Assembly (NCBI RefSeq): GCF_019279795.1
Contig: NC_056737.1
Span: 1,194,318,485-1,194,382,484 of the forward strand
Source: Protopterus annectens
Taxonomy: Eukaryota; Chordata; Ceratodontiformes; Protopteridae
Direction of reading: 5' to 3'
Length of the DNA stretch: 64,000 bases
The notes under the pieces were generated by a model, which was not told the DNA's origin, made no database searches, and saw only the letters and a program-made list of their open reading frames with translations. The position numbers and the translations under genes are program-made. Shown here piece after piece: positions 22,051 to 33,199 of this stretch (position 1 is the first letter of the stretch; every line of letters begins with the position of its first letter).

Positions 22051-23022
22051 TTAGTTTACTGTGCCTCTGTCTAATAGTGACACGGGAGTAATCCCTGGGA
22101 CAAACCTACAATCCCCCATCCACCTATCGAGATTCTTCTTGAAGAGATTCAGTGAAGTGCTCTGCCTCACATGAACTGGAATTCTATTCCAGAGCGAAGG
22201 GAGCCTCTGGGTTATGAACCTGTCCCTCCAGCAAGTTCTATTTATTTCTGTGCTGAGGTTCAAGTCCCTTGAGCGTGTGGCTCTAAGGGATTTAGATTTA
22301 CTGAGGTGGAGCATGTCCATTAATTCTGGATTTGACATAGCTTTGTATGTCAGGCATAGATCGCCTCGAAGTAGGAGGTATGCAACTGAGTAGAGCTGGA
22401 GTTTTTTTAACCTCGCAGCATATGGCATCTGTTTGAGACCCTTGATCCTCTTGGTGAGATACTTTTGGGGTCTTTCTAATTGCTGCAGGTGTCGGGTAAG
22501 GTACATCCCAAAAGGGGCATTGTATTCTATGATGGGCCTGATGAGGGATGAATAAAGGGGCATGATTACCTCTCTTGATCTAGATGTGAAACCCTTCATG
22601 ATGAGGTGGGCTATGTAGAAGGTCTTTCTAACCACTTTGGCAATGTGGTTTTCAAAGGAGAGATTGCTATCAACTTGGGTCCCCAGGTCCCTAATAACTT
22701 TCTCTGTACTTAATGGGTTTCCGCCTATGTGGTAATTTATGGGCACATTGTTTTTGCCAAAGGGTATGACTATACATTTTTTGGCATTTAGCTTTAAACC
22801 ATGGTGCTGGCACCAGTTATCTGTCTCTATGAGACCTTTTTGAAGGATGTTTGTGTCAGCTGGAGAGTCGATTATGGCGCCCAGTTTGCAGTCGTCTGCA
22901 AACTTAGTGAGCCATAGTCCTTCCACATTTGCCTGTACCTCGGAAAAGTATATACCGAACAAGAGTGGTCCCAGGACAGAACCCTGTGGGACGCCACTTG
23001 TGACCAGTTTCGAGTCTGACAT
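22051..23022 (-). CDS. LINE reverse transcriptase C-terminal half (open, truncated)
   Basis: 323 codons open to the natural stop. It begins in the RT palm with TSGVPQGSVLGPLLFG, then KFADDCKLGAIID with the intact catalytic Asp pair, LKLNAKKC, the thumb and the C-terminal stretch (PIIEYNAPFGMYL, QLERPQKYLTKRI, LLRGDLCLTYKAMS, TCWRDRFITQRLPSLWNRIP, RWMGD, SLLDRGT). The VPQG-S-VLGP-L-F and FADD motifs identify a CR1/Jockey-group non-LTR RT. The N-terminal RT, endonuclease and ORF1 are missing, so it cannot transpose on its own. The absence of internal stops suggests a younger insertion than copies A, D and E. Confidence 0.85.
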   Translation of the reverse strand: MSDSKLVTSGVPQGSVLGPLLFGIYFSEVQANVEGLWLTKFADDCKLGAIIDSPADTNILQKGLIETDNWCQHHGLKLNAKKCIVIPFGKNNVPINYHIGGNPLSTEKVIRDLGTQVDSNLSFENHIAKVVRKTFYIAHLIMKGFTSRSREVIMPLYSSLIRPIIEYNAPFGMYLTRHLQQLERPQKYLTKRIKGLKQMPYAARLKKLQLYSVAYLLLRGDLCLTYKAMSNPELMDMLHLSKSKSLRATRSRDLNLSTEINRTCWRDRFITQRLPSLWNRIPVHVRQSTSLNLFKKNLDRWMGDCRFVPGITPVSLLDRGTVN

Positions 23023-23131
23023 GGCTCCATGCTAACTCCTTTCATGATGTTTCATGTAACATGACTCAGAGATCTGGGGACACTGCTTGGCACTATATGC
23101 TACTACTCCTTTGTGCAACTAAGTATTGCAG

Positions 23132-23133
<2 letters not shown>

Positions 23134-23222
<89 letters not shown>
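23134..23222. repeat. (CA)n microsatellite
   Basis: About 44 uninterrupted CA dinucleotides. The Thr-His or Cys-Val frames across it are artefacts. Confidence 0.98.
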
Positions 23223-23224
<2 letters not shown>

Positions 23225-24365
23225 GCAACTCCTTACCTGACACATTGCCAAACAACAGACACCTTAGAAAACCCTGCCTCTGAAGTGCACAGTACACATA
23301 ATACTGCATACACCACTCTTTCACCAGTCAAACACCCAAGGAAAAACAAAAAAAAAATCACACCTCTTAGTCATATATGATTATATAGTGAGACACACTG
23401 ATGTCTGTGTCAAGTGTCTGTGTCAAGTGGCTACATATGGGAAAGATCACAGATAGCTGTCTGTGGGTTGACACAGTAGGGATTACCATACATTGCCACA
23501 AATCAAGGAATATCAGTTAACATAATGTTGACATCATAGTTCCTGCAGGTGTGTATGACTAGGGACATATGTCTCCAGCTGTATGCAGATACATGAATAA
23601 GCTTAGCCAGTCTGTGTCTCTAGTGAGTATGCACATAGCTTTCAACTGCAGTTGACCCTCACCTAGGATGATGGCTCCATACACATGGACATTGATGGAA
23701 GTCAATAATTGCCTTAGCATGTGGTGTCATTGTAAGGGGACCTACTGGGATGGTTTACATAGCTAGACTGTGCCTCCCCCTTCAGATGGGACAGGCAAGT
23801 ATGCAGAGTTCTACACCCATACATTATGCCAGCAGAATTACTACTGCATGAACTCAGCTGTACCTGCAGGAGGACCACAGGCTCCTCATAGCACAGCAAA
23901 CCTGTCTGGTAGACTGCCATTAGCAGGCTGTACAATAAGAGGTGGACATTGCTGTGTGACAGTTGGGGTGAGGGTGCCCCCCTCCTCCAAAATGGAGGTA
24001 CAACCTCCTCAGCTAAAACAAGCACATAGTGTTGTTGTGATGTTGTGTAGACACAGTAAGTGACAAAATTAGCCACCCACACAAAGCAGTACCACAACAC
24101 ACAGTGTAGTTACATGTGTAACCTCAAAGGACAGGCCCAGATTATCAGTGAACTCATACATAATGATGCTACATATATTGGGTCTGTACTTATAGCTAAC
24201 CTGTAGTTCCACAGGTTATGCGTCAGCTTCACTCCCCTGTCTCCACCACATGTGACACATGACATTCCTACCCCCTGTCCCATAACTTTCATATCTACAC
24301 AGCAGGTTGTAAATGGCCTCTCTACTGGACATGCTAACATCCAAGGCTGCATACTACACTGGATA
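23225..24365. other. Unassigned DNA
   Basis: Two overlapping frames of 97 and 128 codons on opposite strands (23714-24100) carry no recognisable motif. Nothing else is seen. Confidence 0.4.
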
Positions 24366-24369
24366 TGAC

Positions 24370-25620
24370 AAGGATTACTAACACCAATGGGAACACCTTG
24401 CAATCATACTGAAACCAATGGCTGCACCCCAGTTGACTGCACAATGACAACTGTTATACCCTTGCACAGAGGTATTACATCCACAGACAACCAGAACTAT
24501 AGACCTCTTTACCTGCATATCCATATCTGTATGACCGTAGGGGCAATCATGGAGATGATAGGCACACATATATGTGATCTACACACAGTTGGCTGTACAC
24601 AGTTTGGATGTCTGACAGGGGGATCATGACTGTTAAATGTGGTGGACATGTTTTAGGCAGTCACCAAGGACCTTGGTGAGGGGACATCAGGGCATACAAC
24701 CCCCTGGACTGAGCCAAGCCATCCGACTAAATCTCCCTCTCAAGCATCATTTACAGAGCACCCACTTAGGCAACCATGGTACTATCATTGGAGGGGTCAC
24801 TAAGTGGCCCATTGATGGCACACATACTCAGCATAGGGACATCTCCCTCAAACAGCTGATCTGTAAGCAGCAGTGTTCATCGAGGCTCAATCCTGGGTCC
24901 TTTACTGCTTGGAATCCATTTAACCACAATACAGGAGAATACTGAATATCTGTGGTTAACAATGTTGGATGACTCCTGCAAACTATGAGCACTCATGGAG
25001 TCTGTGAGTTATGTCAATATCCTACAAGAGGGTATTGAACAAATTCCTGTTGACATACTAACGGCCATAAACTCCATGCAAATATATATGTAGTATCATT
25101 TCCATCACTAACACCATTGTACCTGGTAAGTAGCAAATCAGCTACAACATGTGATGTACATACCCAGGGATGAAAGAAGTAGGCACACAGACCTGGAAAC
25201 AGAGGTTTACAGCTAATGTGCCTGAGATCACCATGTCTCCCCAGTGGTATGTCAGGAATCATATGTTATAGCTGAGGGCACAGTCGCCCGTAATTGACAT
25301 ACTCGTAACCTCCATGTACTCTTCCCTCAGCATACCAGTATCTGAGTGCAATGGCCATTTGCTAATGGATTTTTCCAAGCAGTACTAGAACTTGCACACA
25401 ACAGTATGGTCCCTCACAAGGGAAATTCACGTCTTTGGTATTTGTTCAATGGGGATCGTCTGAAATGAGTGTCATTATAGCCTGTGGCATATAGACTACT
25501 CAGAGGTGATCTCTGCCTTGCATACGGGAAAATGTGTGACCCTGCTTGACTGTAAATGCTGCATATTTGTAGGTGGCATAGTAGATGGATTAATCACTCT
25601 AAGGACATTAACATAGTATG
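24370..25620 (+). pseudogene. Old CR1-like LINE copy D on the plus strand
   Basis: Heavily mutated, but collinear with the RT of the other copies. It shows TTVIPLHRGITSTDNQNYRP (compare VIPLHKGG...NYRPI), CTQFGC (compare TQFGFIKG), a VDMF...AVTKDLGEG segment, a decayed VLGP/catalytic region near 24890-24985, VNILQEGI at about 25015, and VAYRLLRGDLCLAYGKMC near 25490-25535. It has many stops and frameshifts and no intact active site. It is on the opposite strand to copies A, C, E and F, and it is the oldest by appearance. Confidence 0.7.
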
Positions 25621-25624
25621 TGAT

Positions 25625-26105
25625 GTTAGTAATGCATGTTGGTGAGAGAGAGAGAGAGAGAGATATGTCCAGCAGACTTTAAAACACTTTTGAAACAGAA
25701 CTCTGCCTAATGGCAAACAGAGTACCTCAGTGCACCTCAGCACATGTCATTTGTATGACTGGCTGGGCAACCATCATTTCAGATCTAGTAAAATGCCAAA
25801 CTCTCCATCATAGCAAAACAGTTTAATTCAATAGTTTCAATATATTTTTTTCTCCATCATTTCACCACAGGGCTTTTGCCTCTGTCCCTCTTGGACTAAT
25901 GCAATATGTGTTGATTATGTAAATAAGGGTATAAAGTTGTCTATAATTGTGAGGGCTGTATGGCCATTATGCCAGTGAAGTTCAAATGTCCTATGGTTCC
26001 ATAAGCTGATGTGAAATGGTCTAATAGCCACACATACAAACATGGCTACATTGAGGACTGTTTCACTTCCAATTATTGCTTACAGGACATGACACACACA
26101 TAGTG
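25625..26105. other. Unassigned DNA with short (GA)n
   Basis: A (GA)9-10 tract lies at about 25643-25663. Otherwise AT-rich with no gene. Confidence 0.6.
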
Positions 26106-26106
26106 C

Positions 26107-26188
26107 AAGTTAGCAGTATGTAGATTAGAACACTTACCTATGTAATGGTACACACTACAGATTACAGTATGTGATGCACGTAACACAC
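26107..26188 (-). mobile_element. tRNA-derived SINE, second family, copy 1 (diverged)
   Basis: Read on the minus strand it has a tRNA-like head similar to the two copies downstream, with a B-box-like gtgttctaatct and the spacer tagtgtgtaccatta in the right order. It is more diverged than the others. Confidence 0.5.
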
Positions 26189-26355
26189 CTCATGTCTGTT
26201 AGTACTATAGGTTTAGGACATATTATGCTTGATGATATCAGCAGGCCTAGTTGTGGTCAGGCATTTGGAGGGCCACATTATCTGCTACAAAGAAAATACT
26301 GTAAAACCCTACCTCTTTCATGCCATATGGACATACACATACAAATAAACACAGA

Positions 26356-26440
26356 TCAAGTGGCCCGGAGGGAGATTAGAACCCCTACCTATCTAGTCTT
26401 ACACACTATAGATCACACTACTTACCACATGCGCCACAGC
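26356..26440 (-). mobile_element. tRNA-derived SINE, second family, copy 2
   Basis: The minus strand begins gctgtggcgcatgtggtaag (A-box-like), then gtgtgatctatagtgtgtaa, then gtaggggttctaatctccc (B-box-like, close to the GGTTCGAATCC consensus). It then continues into CA/TG-rich sequence. It lacks an acceptor stem and is not a functional tRNA gene. Confidence 0.65.
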
Positions 26441-26643
26441 TTAAGCCTGATACTACAATGGCAGCTGGTAGTCTTAAAGTAAATGACATTATCAGGCCTT
26501 GTATAAGAAGGCAGTTTGGAAGCCAGCAGCCACTAGCAACTTACAGGGCCAGAAAATGCAAAACCATTGCAGTTTGATAGCTAATGAGGGATTCTCAGTT
26601 GTTTGGCATGGGGATACACATACACACACACATGTGCGCATGC

Positions 26644-26729
26644 ACCAAGTGGCCAGGATTGCAATTAGAATCCCTGCTTATCTAGTCCTACACACTATAG
26701 ATCACAGTAGTTATCACATGCACCATGGC
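26644..26729 (-). mobile_element. tRNA-derived SINE, second family, copy 3
   Basis: Collinear with the copy at 26356-26440 (catggtgcatgtgataac ... cactatagtgtgtaggacta ... gggattctaattgc) and also followed on the minus strand by CA/TG-rich sequence. It differs from the family at 8.36 kb and lacks the LINE-type tail. Confidence 0.65.
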
Positions 26730-26994
26730 TGTCTGTTTTATATGTGATTGCAGGCAAACTACTTGCGGATTATAGAAATTAGGCTTGTGTTGAACAGCAT
26801 CTGTGGCCTGTAGAATGGTATCACTGCATACTATTATCTGCATCTAGTATCCTAACAGTTAGATAACTGCTATTATTATAGCTATGTGTCTACATTTACC
26901 AGTGTGGCCATATGTGGCTGTTTGCACTTGGATGGGCAAGCCTATGGGCAGGAACAATGTGCCCTGTCCATGGGTGCATTGACAACATTATACA

Positions 26995-27183
26995 TTAAAC
27001 TACCTGCTCACCTGTTGCTGTATGTGTGGTGACATCCAGCAGGCACAGGGGTCTGTAGGTAAGTGCATTATGTACTGTTGAGCCCTTACTTTGGATCCTT
27101 TGAGCAACATTATAGATGTGTGATAGTGCATCTTTACTCACCATTATTAGGTTATGTAGGACAATACAGACATCCACGCACAT
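26995..27183 (-). pseudogene. Possible Harbinger-type transposase C-terminal fragment
   Basis: The minus frame opens MCVDVCIVLHNLIMVSKDAL. A C-x-VLHN motif near the C-terminus is typical of PIF/Harbinger transposases. The upstream part is cut off by the TA repeat and foldback element at 27.2-27.9 kb, so the catalytic DDE residues cannot be checked. This is a weak, motif-only call. Confidence 0.25.
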
Positions 27184-27272
27184 ATTTATGTATATAACAG
27201 GGATGTTTATATAAATGTTGCTGTGTGTGTTTATATGTATATGTGTTATGCAGATACATGGGGAGAGACTGA

Positions 27273-27275
<3 letters not shown>

Positions 27276-27323
<48 letters not shown>
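27276..27323. repeat. (TA)n microsatellite, left part
   Basis: About 24 TA dinucleotides. It continues at 27875 after the foldback insertion. Confidence 0.95.
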
Positions 27324-27327
<4 letters not shown>

Positions 27328-27872
27328 CCCTATCAGAAGCCTGAAACACTATAAGCTCGAAAATCAAAATCCTGAAACCAAAAGCCTGAAAACTCAAAAT
27401 CCTGAAAATCCAAAATCCTGAAACTCAAAATCCTGAAAACACAAATAATGCTAATATGCCAATACAAAGACACTAATATCTACCGACTTACCTTAACCCT
27501 AACCCTAACCCTAAGGTCCGTCACTATTGCACACTCACCTAACCCACGCCCTAACCCTAACTCACTTAAACCGCCCCTAACCCTAATTTTTGTCACTATT
27601 GCATACATGCCTAACCTGTGCCCTAACCCTAACTCACTTTAACCGCCCCTAACCCTAACATAAAACCAACTGCACACTTACCTGAACCCAACGCATAACC
27701 TAACACCACAGGGCTAACAATAGCAAAGCCACAATGACGTCAGTATGTCTATTTTGTGTTTTCAGGATTTTGAGTTTCAGGATTTTGGGTTTTCAGGATT
27801 TTGAGTTTTCAGGCTTTTGGTTTCAGGATTTTGATTTTCGAGCTTATAGTGTTTCAGGCTTCTGATAGGGAA

Positions 27873-27874
<2 letters not shown>
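27324..27874. mobile_element. Foldback element copy 2, near-perfect 122-bp TIR
   Basis: The terminal arms 27324-27445 and 27753-27874 are reverse complements over about 122 bp with a single mismatch. Each arm contains repeated aaaatcctgaaa/aaaagcctgaaa words, so the TIR itself is made of short tandem units. The loop (27446-27752) carries CCCTAA-type telomere-like tracts (27491-27512 and scattered others) and cctaacccacgccctaaccc, which also occurs (as cctgacccacgccctaaccc) in the copy at 48.5 kb. It is inserted in a TA microsatellite, so the target duplication cannot be resolved. Confidence 0.85.
27491..27512. repeat. Interstitial telomere-like repeat inside foldback element
   Basis: Three perfect vertebrate-type CCCTAA units in tandem, with further degenerate copies to about 27660. 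It lies in the element's loop, so it was probably carried in by transposition and is not a chromosome-end relic. Confidence 0.8.

Positions 27875-27943
<69 letters not shown>
27875..27943. repeat. (TA)n microsatellite, right part
   Basis: Continuation of the TA tract split by the foldback element, with one TACATA interruption. Confidence 0.95.
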
Positions 27944-27959
27944 GATAGGTCTACTTCAT

Positions 27960-28156
27960 TTGCCCTAACTTCCAACTGACTGACACCCATTTGCCCGACA
28001 CCAAATGACAGAAATTTAATTTGACCAAAATTTCATTTGACCAACACTTCATTTGACCGACAAGTATTATTGGCAAGTAAATGGGATATGCCCCCTTCTC
28101 CACTGTAGTGTGACCCTGGAGTTAGAATATATAGTTAGGGGGTGTGGGGGGACAGC
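27960..28156. mobile_element. Partial foldback-family element
   Basis: Repeated catttgaccgacaaa-like words (27970-28065) are followed by ccactgtagtgtgaccctgg, atatatagttagggggtgtg and ggggggacagcc. These match the central block of copies at 0.64, 36.1 and 62.3 kb. The matching second arm is missing. 28160-29160 beyond it holds nothing I can assign. Confidence 0.5.
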
Positions 28157-29164
28157 CACTTAATTTCATACTATATTGTTTAGTTTTGCTTTAATATTGC
28201 TTAGTAAAACAACCATCAACACCATCACCCACACTAACTTCCTTAGTCCACTGAGCCACACAAACTGCTAGCCAGAGAGGAGTCATTCATCACACAATCA
28301 ACAGCATACATATGTATGTTGTTATTCCTGTATTACGTGAGACATACAATGTGTGATTGATTTCTATGTTACTGCCCTGAGATTGCCTGGACTGCAGATA
28401 TACCATTGATGACTTACTGTTAAAGCAGTTATATGGAAACACTGCTGTGTTGGGTGTGAGCAAACAACACTACATGTTCTGCGGGCATACACAGTAGTCC
28501 AAATATCATGTGTCCCCACTGTTTAACATCTGCCTTGACTGATGTAGTGAATATTCCAACCATGAGGCCTAGTGAATATTAAAGAACACATACTAGTGGA
28601 CTGGGTAACTGTAGTCCAATGTGGATGTTACTTCTGTCCAATTTCCCACTATATTTCCTTGCATAAATGCAGCAGATACATACATACATACAATACCATA
28701 TTATAGTAATGCTTACAAGTAGTCTGTAGGTTAGAGATTTACCTTACGGATGCAGCAGTTGACAGAACTGTAGTTGAGGGCTGACTCTGTCTGATGCAAG
28801 CAGTACACAATCAATACATGGATAGGTGCAGGCTGCATGGGTTGCCTGCCATCAATTTTAATATATGTGTGTGAACAGGAGTAAGGTGTCAGTCCCTAGG
28901 TCCCTAGGTTGTCAGTGAATGTCTATGCATGTTCTTTGGATATATGATCATTCCTTCCTTTCCAAATAAATTGGATTAGCAGATAATTGATCTTTTTAAA
29001 GCATGGGAGATCATTTAGGGTGCATATGTGGCAGAATATATAAAATAATATGGAAGCTACAAACATTTTAACAGTGGTAATCCTAACCATTAAAAGCAAG
29101 TCTTGTTTTTTCCATGCATGAATCCAAATGAATAATTTTTCCCACGCAGGTCTTTACTTCCATC

Positions 29165-29430
29165 ATGGATGGATGGTGCAGTGTTACAGCGGTTAGTGTT
29201 TTCACCACACAGCAAAAGCTTCTCCAGTCCGATTCTCAGCTGGGTGCCTTCTGTGTGGAGTCTGCATGGCTTCCCTGCCTTCATGTGGGTTTCCTCCAGG
29301 TGCTCCAGTTTCCTCCCACATTACAATGCCATGTGTCTGTAGTGTTTTTCCCTGGGCTTCCGCTGAAAATTGGCTTGTTCCAAGTCGGACTTTCCTGCTA
29401 AGCAAATGTTAAATAAATAAATATCATTAT
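29165..29430 (+). mobile_element. V-type SINE
   Basis: Head ggtgcagtgttacagcggtt, B-box-like ccgattctcagc, then the strongly conserved central segment ttctgtgtggagtctgcatg, gtgggtttcctccaggtgct and ccagtttcctcccacatta. This is the signature of V-SINEs known from fishes and other non-mammalian vertebrates. The 3' end is taaataaataaat. It helps place the organism outside mammals and birds. Confidence 0.8.
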
Positions 29431-29449
29431 TAATGGGTTAAGCGGTAAG

Positions 29450-30842
29450 TAAATTCTTAAATATCTGGAATGTGCTTTTGTCCATATGAAGGATGTAAGT
29501 AAGCCAGCTTCTTTGCGGTCCTTTTCTGTTGACTTGTTTACTATAGTGATGTTTTCGAGTGGTTAATCGTTAATCCTGAAACTTTAACAAATATTTACAG
29601 AAGTTATTCTATTGTTTTTAAATCTTCGTTTTATTCCTTATCAACGTCAAATAACAGAAGCTGCAATTTCACGTTCATCAGCTCCCAATTAGATATCCAT
29701 CTCCTTTGTTTTAAAAGAATGGTCAGGGGTCTGATAGTTAATAAGAATAATGCTGGAGACAGAGGCACCCTTGTCTAGTAATCATCTGCATTGGGAAGGG
29801 TCAGTTCAACTTATCGTTGGTAAGTACCATTATTAAAGGATTATGGTATATGACTTTGAAAGCTTGTATAAACTCTGCTGGTATTAGCATAGCCTGTAAA
29901 ACAAGCTATAGATTTGACCACTGTATAGAGTCAAAGTTTTTAGTGAAATCAACCATGACTGCCACTGCTGGATTGGGAATATTATATCAACCCTGCATCA
30001 ATACAGGCAGGATAGACAGATAATCTGTGCTGCTGTGCCCTTTAACAAATCTGCCTCGAGATACTAAGTGGGGTAACCATGGTATTGGTCTATTGGTTAA
30101 TATTTTAACATAAATTTTAATGTCAGCATTTAATAAAGATATCGGGTGATAATATGCCACTTTGTCTACTCATTTCCCCAGTTTGGGGAAAACTGTTATG
30201 GCAGAGGTCAGGGGTAAGTTATTGATTCTACTTTCCTGTTGAAAAGAATGATATACATTAGTTAAACCATGGAGTAGAAGTTCATTTAGTTCTATATTAT
30301 AAAGTTCGCAGTTGAGACCATCCGGTCCTGGAGCTTTTCTCCAGGCAGCCTTTTAATGGCTTTTAGAACTTCATTATGAATAAGGATTGAGAGAACTTTG
30401 GACCCTCAAAGAATAAGTGAGGAATGACAAGTCTGTGCAGAATGTTCCTTACCATAGCTTGGGTATTTTCTTGTGTCCTTCTCACACCATAAAGCTGTCC
30501 ACAGCACTGTTTAAATTCTTTTTTTTTATACCATCATTGGCTACTACAGTACCCTTCTTCTCTTCTGAATAACTCTCCACAATGGCTATAGCTGTTCTTT
30601 TTTGTTTGCTTCTGTAGACTGTACTTTCCCAGGTTTGTTCCCTTCCACCTCACGACAGAATGCTACCTGTTCTAGATATAGTTGCACTTTATTCTATTTT
30701 AAGCACCTTCAAAGCGTTTTGCTTATCTTTATAAAGCTGAATTGGCCTACCAAGCTTTGCAAACTGCATCTTCTAAAGCTTTAATTTCAACATCCCATTT
30801 ATCCATCAGCTGTGTTTAAGCACATTTACAAATTGCTTTAAG
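29450..30842 (-). pseudogene. L1/Tx1-like LINE reverse transcriptase region
   Basis: The minus-strand frames show the L1-group RT signature in order: APGPDGLNCELYN (near 30330), PLTSAITVFPKLGK, YHPISLLNADIKIYVKILTN (near 30110-30170), a LVSRGRFVKG segment, VAVMVDFTKNFDSIQW (near 29930-29975) and a decayed RQGC-L-P-like motif (near 29770), then a SGLTIN-like segment near 29550. Frames change several times. The tail side abuts the V-SINE, and the 5' side is cut by the CR1-like LINE at 30845. Its endonuclease part is found beyond that insertion at 35.5-36.0 kb. Confidence 0.65.
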
Positions 30843-31158
30843 CTCTAATGTTCACAGGTTCATTGGTTCATAGGTTTATAGGTTCATAGGTTTATAGGTT
30901 CATAGGTTCATGGGTCCATAGGAGGATATTAGCCTAGCGGCCCTAGAGCCTTTACAAGCCTAGCAAAGTTAATCCCAAGTATCCCCATTTGTTCATCTTG
31001 GGTAGTTCACTGAATGAATTTATGAACACAATGGGTCCATGATCAACATCTGCTACCTCTGTCCATTAGGGACATGGGTTCCACCTCAGGGGTGAATTTG
31101 TGGTCTCCTATTCAATTATCTAGGTTGTGTTTGAATAGGCTCAGTGAAAAGCTTTGTT

Positions 31159-32520
31159 TTACATGAATAGGAAGTCTATTCCAGAGGAGAGGCAGTCTCT
31201 AGGAGACATATTTGTCTCTCCAGCATGTTTTGTTAATGTCACAATACCATTTAACTTGCATATGTGCAGCATTTCCATTAGGGCATGATTGGAGATTGCC
31301 CTATAGGCCAGGCACAAGTCACCTCTCAGTAGCATATAAAACAGCGACAGAGCTTTCAGCCTGTCCACATAGGTCATGGTTTGGAGTCCCTGTATTTTCT
31401 TAGTGAGAAACCTCTGAGGTCTCTCCAGCTGTTGCAGGTGTCTGGTGAGGTACATGCAAAAAGGTGTATTATACTCTATTAGTGGTGAGGGTTGAGTACA
31501 GTGGAGCTATGACATCCCTTGACCTTTTCCTATGCCCTTGCATATGAAGTGTGCTATGTAGAAGGCTTTCCTTACCACTGTGGAAACTTGGTGGTCAATG
31601 TTCAGATTGCTTTCAATCTCTGTTCCCAAGTCTCACACCACTGGGTTGGAACTTGGAGGTGGGGGTGCTCTCAATATTGTAAATTGGAGGGAATTCCATT
31701 TTGCCAAAGTGAAGACTAAAGAATTTTTTTGCATTTAGTTTTAGACCATGGCTTTGGTACCAATCACTTGTATGTGTTAGCCCTTCTTGTGATATGTTGA
31801 CATTGTTGGGGTACTCAGTGATTGCTCCCAGTTTGCAATCATCAGTGAACTTGGTGTCCCAGAGGCCATCTACTTTGGCCTGGATTTCTGAGAAATGGAT
31901 GCCAAACCATAAAGGGCCCAGCACAGACCCCTGTGGTACTCCACTGGTGACGGGTCTACTGGTGGAGGTGGAGTCACCATGTTTGACAGAGTATGTTCTG
32001 TCAGTGAGTCAGTTGGCTTTCCATTTAGTAACATAATGGTTAACCCCCAGCTGGGAGAATTTCTAAATGATGCTAGAGTGGGGAATTGTGTCAAAAGCCT
32101 TGGCAAGGTCGAGATAGGCTGTGTGCACTGTCTTACCTTCATCAATGGCTTTGGTGACACTCTGAAAGAAGTCTGTTAGGTTAAATAAGCATGACATACC
32201 CTCAATGAAGCCAAACTGGGTTAGGTCCAATGTCTGGAGGTCATCTATGTCATTGTTTATAAGTTCCATGATGATTCTTTCCATGCTCTTGCAGATGAGG
32301 CTGGATAGACTTATTGGTCTGTAGTTCCCAGGGTCAGTTGATGGCCCTCGAACTGTGCAGAGATTACTGTTGCTGTTCTCCATTCTGTAGCAATATAGCT
32401 AGTTCTCAAGCTATGGTTAAAGTGGGTCTGCTAGGTCTGGGTTTAGATTGCTTAGTAAACAATCTGGGATATTATCTGGTTCTACTGAGGTCATGTTTTT
32501 GGCCTTGGCAAGCACTGAGA
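31159..32520 (-). pseudogene. LINE copy E reverse transcriptase
   Basis: Pieces in several frames: NYRPISLSSLICKSMERIIM with GFIEGMSCLFNLTDFF and LDLAKAFDTIPHSSI (32383-32063), VLGPLWFGIHFSEIQ (31924-31880), the catalytic motif as FTDDCKLGAI (near 31830), LKLNAKK, and QLERPQRFLTKKIQGLQ with LLRGDLCLAYRAIS (31455-31270). The Asp pair survives but frameshifts prevent a continuous product. Confidence 0.75.
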
Positions 32521-33199
32521 TGACCTGCTGTCTGGAGATGCTAGCAGAAGGTTGGTATCAAGTATGCTTTGGGATATGGTAGATGGGGGTGGGGGGTGAA
32601 GTTTGCATTGAATCTGTCAGCTAGCAGGTTGGCGATATCTTCTGGTGTAGTACGAGCTATCGCATTTACATCCAGTTTGGCACATAGCTGGGCATTCCCT
32701 TTTAGATTTCAAACATAGTTAAAGAATGCTTTATGATTATCCTTGGCTAGTGATGTGATTATAGTTTTGTAATTGGCTTTAGAAGACTTTATAAGATTTC
32801 TCATTTTCTTGTTTAGGTTTAGAAGGGACCTTTTCCTCTGCAGTTATATCCCTCTTACTTTTGGTCAACAATACCGTCCTTATGTTAAGTAATCTATTTA
32901 TACTTGAGGTCCACCATGATGGTTTGCTTTTACAGGAAGACCTGGTTTTGATCCGCTCAGGTACAGCAGCATTTATGCAGTTACTGAAGTGTTTGTACAG
33001 TAAACTTCTGCATAGTGATCATTGATGCCTGTGATTGCCGGTGGAATGAAGCTGTTTATACTACTGCCTTGGTAGGCTGTAGTTATCTTTGGTGAAGTTT
33101 TTCATAATTTTTGTCCCTGTGAGGGTATTAGTTCCAGAAGTTACTCCAAATTAGACTGATTTGTGGTCTGACCTAACCAGGGAGGGCATCATGCATGGG

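Larger units (their letters stand above)
21541..23035 (-). mobile_element. CR1-like LINE copy C, 5'-truncated
   Basis: The best-preserved LINE here. It has terminal (ttcatagg)n at 21541-21570 on the + strand, the 3' hairpin tail (about 21572-21605), a 3' UTR containing the Penelope-like insertion, and a 323-codon open frame. Truncation occurs in mid-RT at about 23035. Confidence 0.9.

Noticed and set aside
23103-23380. Open frames rich in Thr-His or Cys-Val
   Set aside because: Translation of the (CA)n microsatellite.
26356-26729. tRNA genes on the minus strand
   Set aside because: Repeated degenerate heads without acceptor-stem pairing; better explained as SINEs.
27491-27512. Chromosome fusion or telomere relic
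   Set aside because: The CCCTAA tract sits symmetrically inside a foldback element and is shared with another copy, so transposition explains it.
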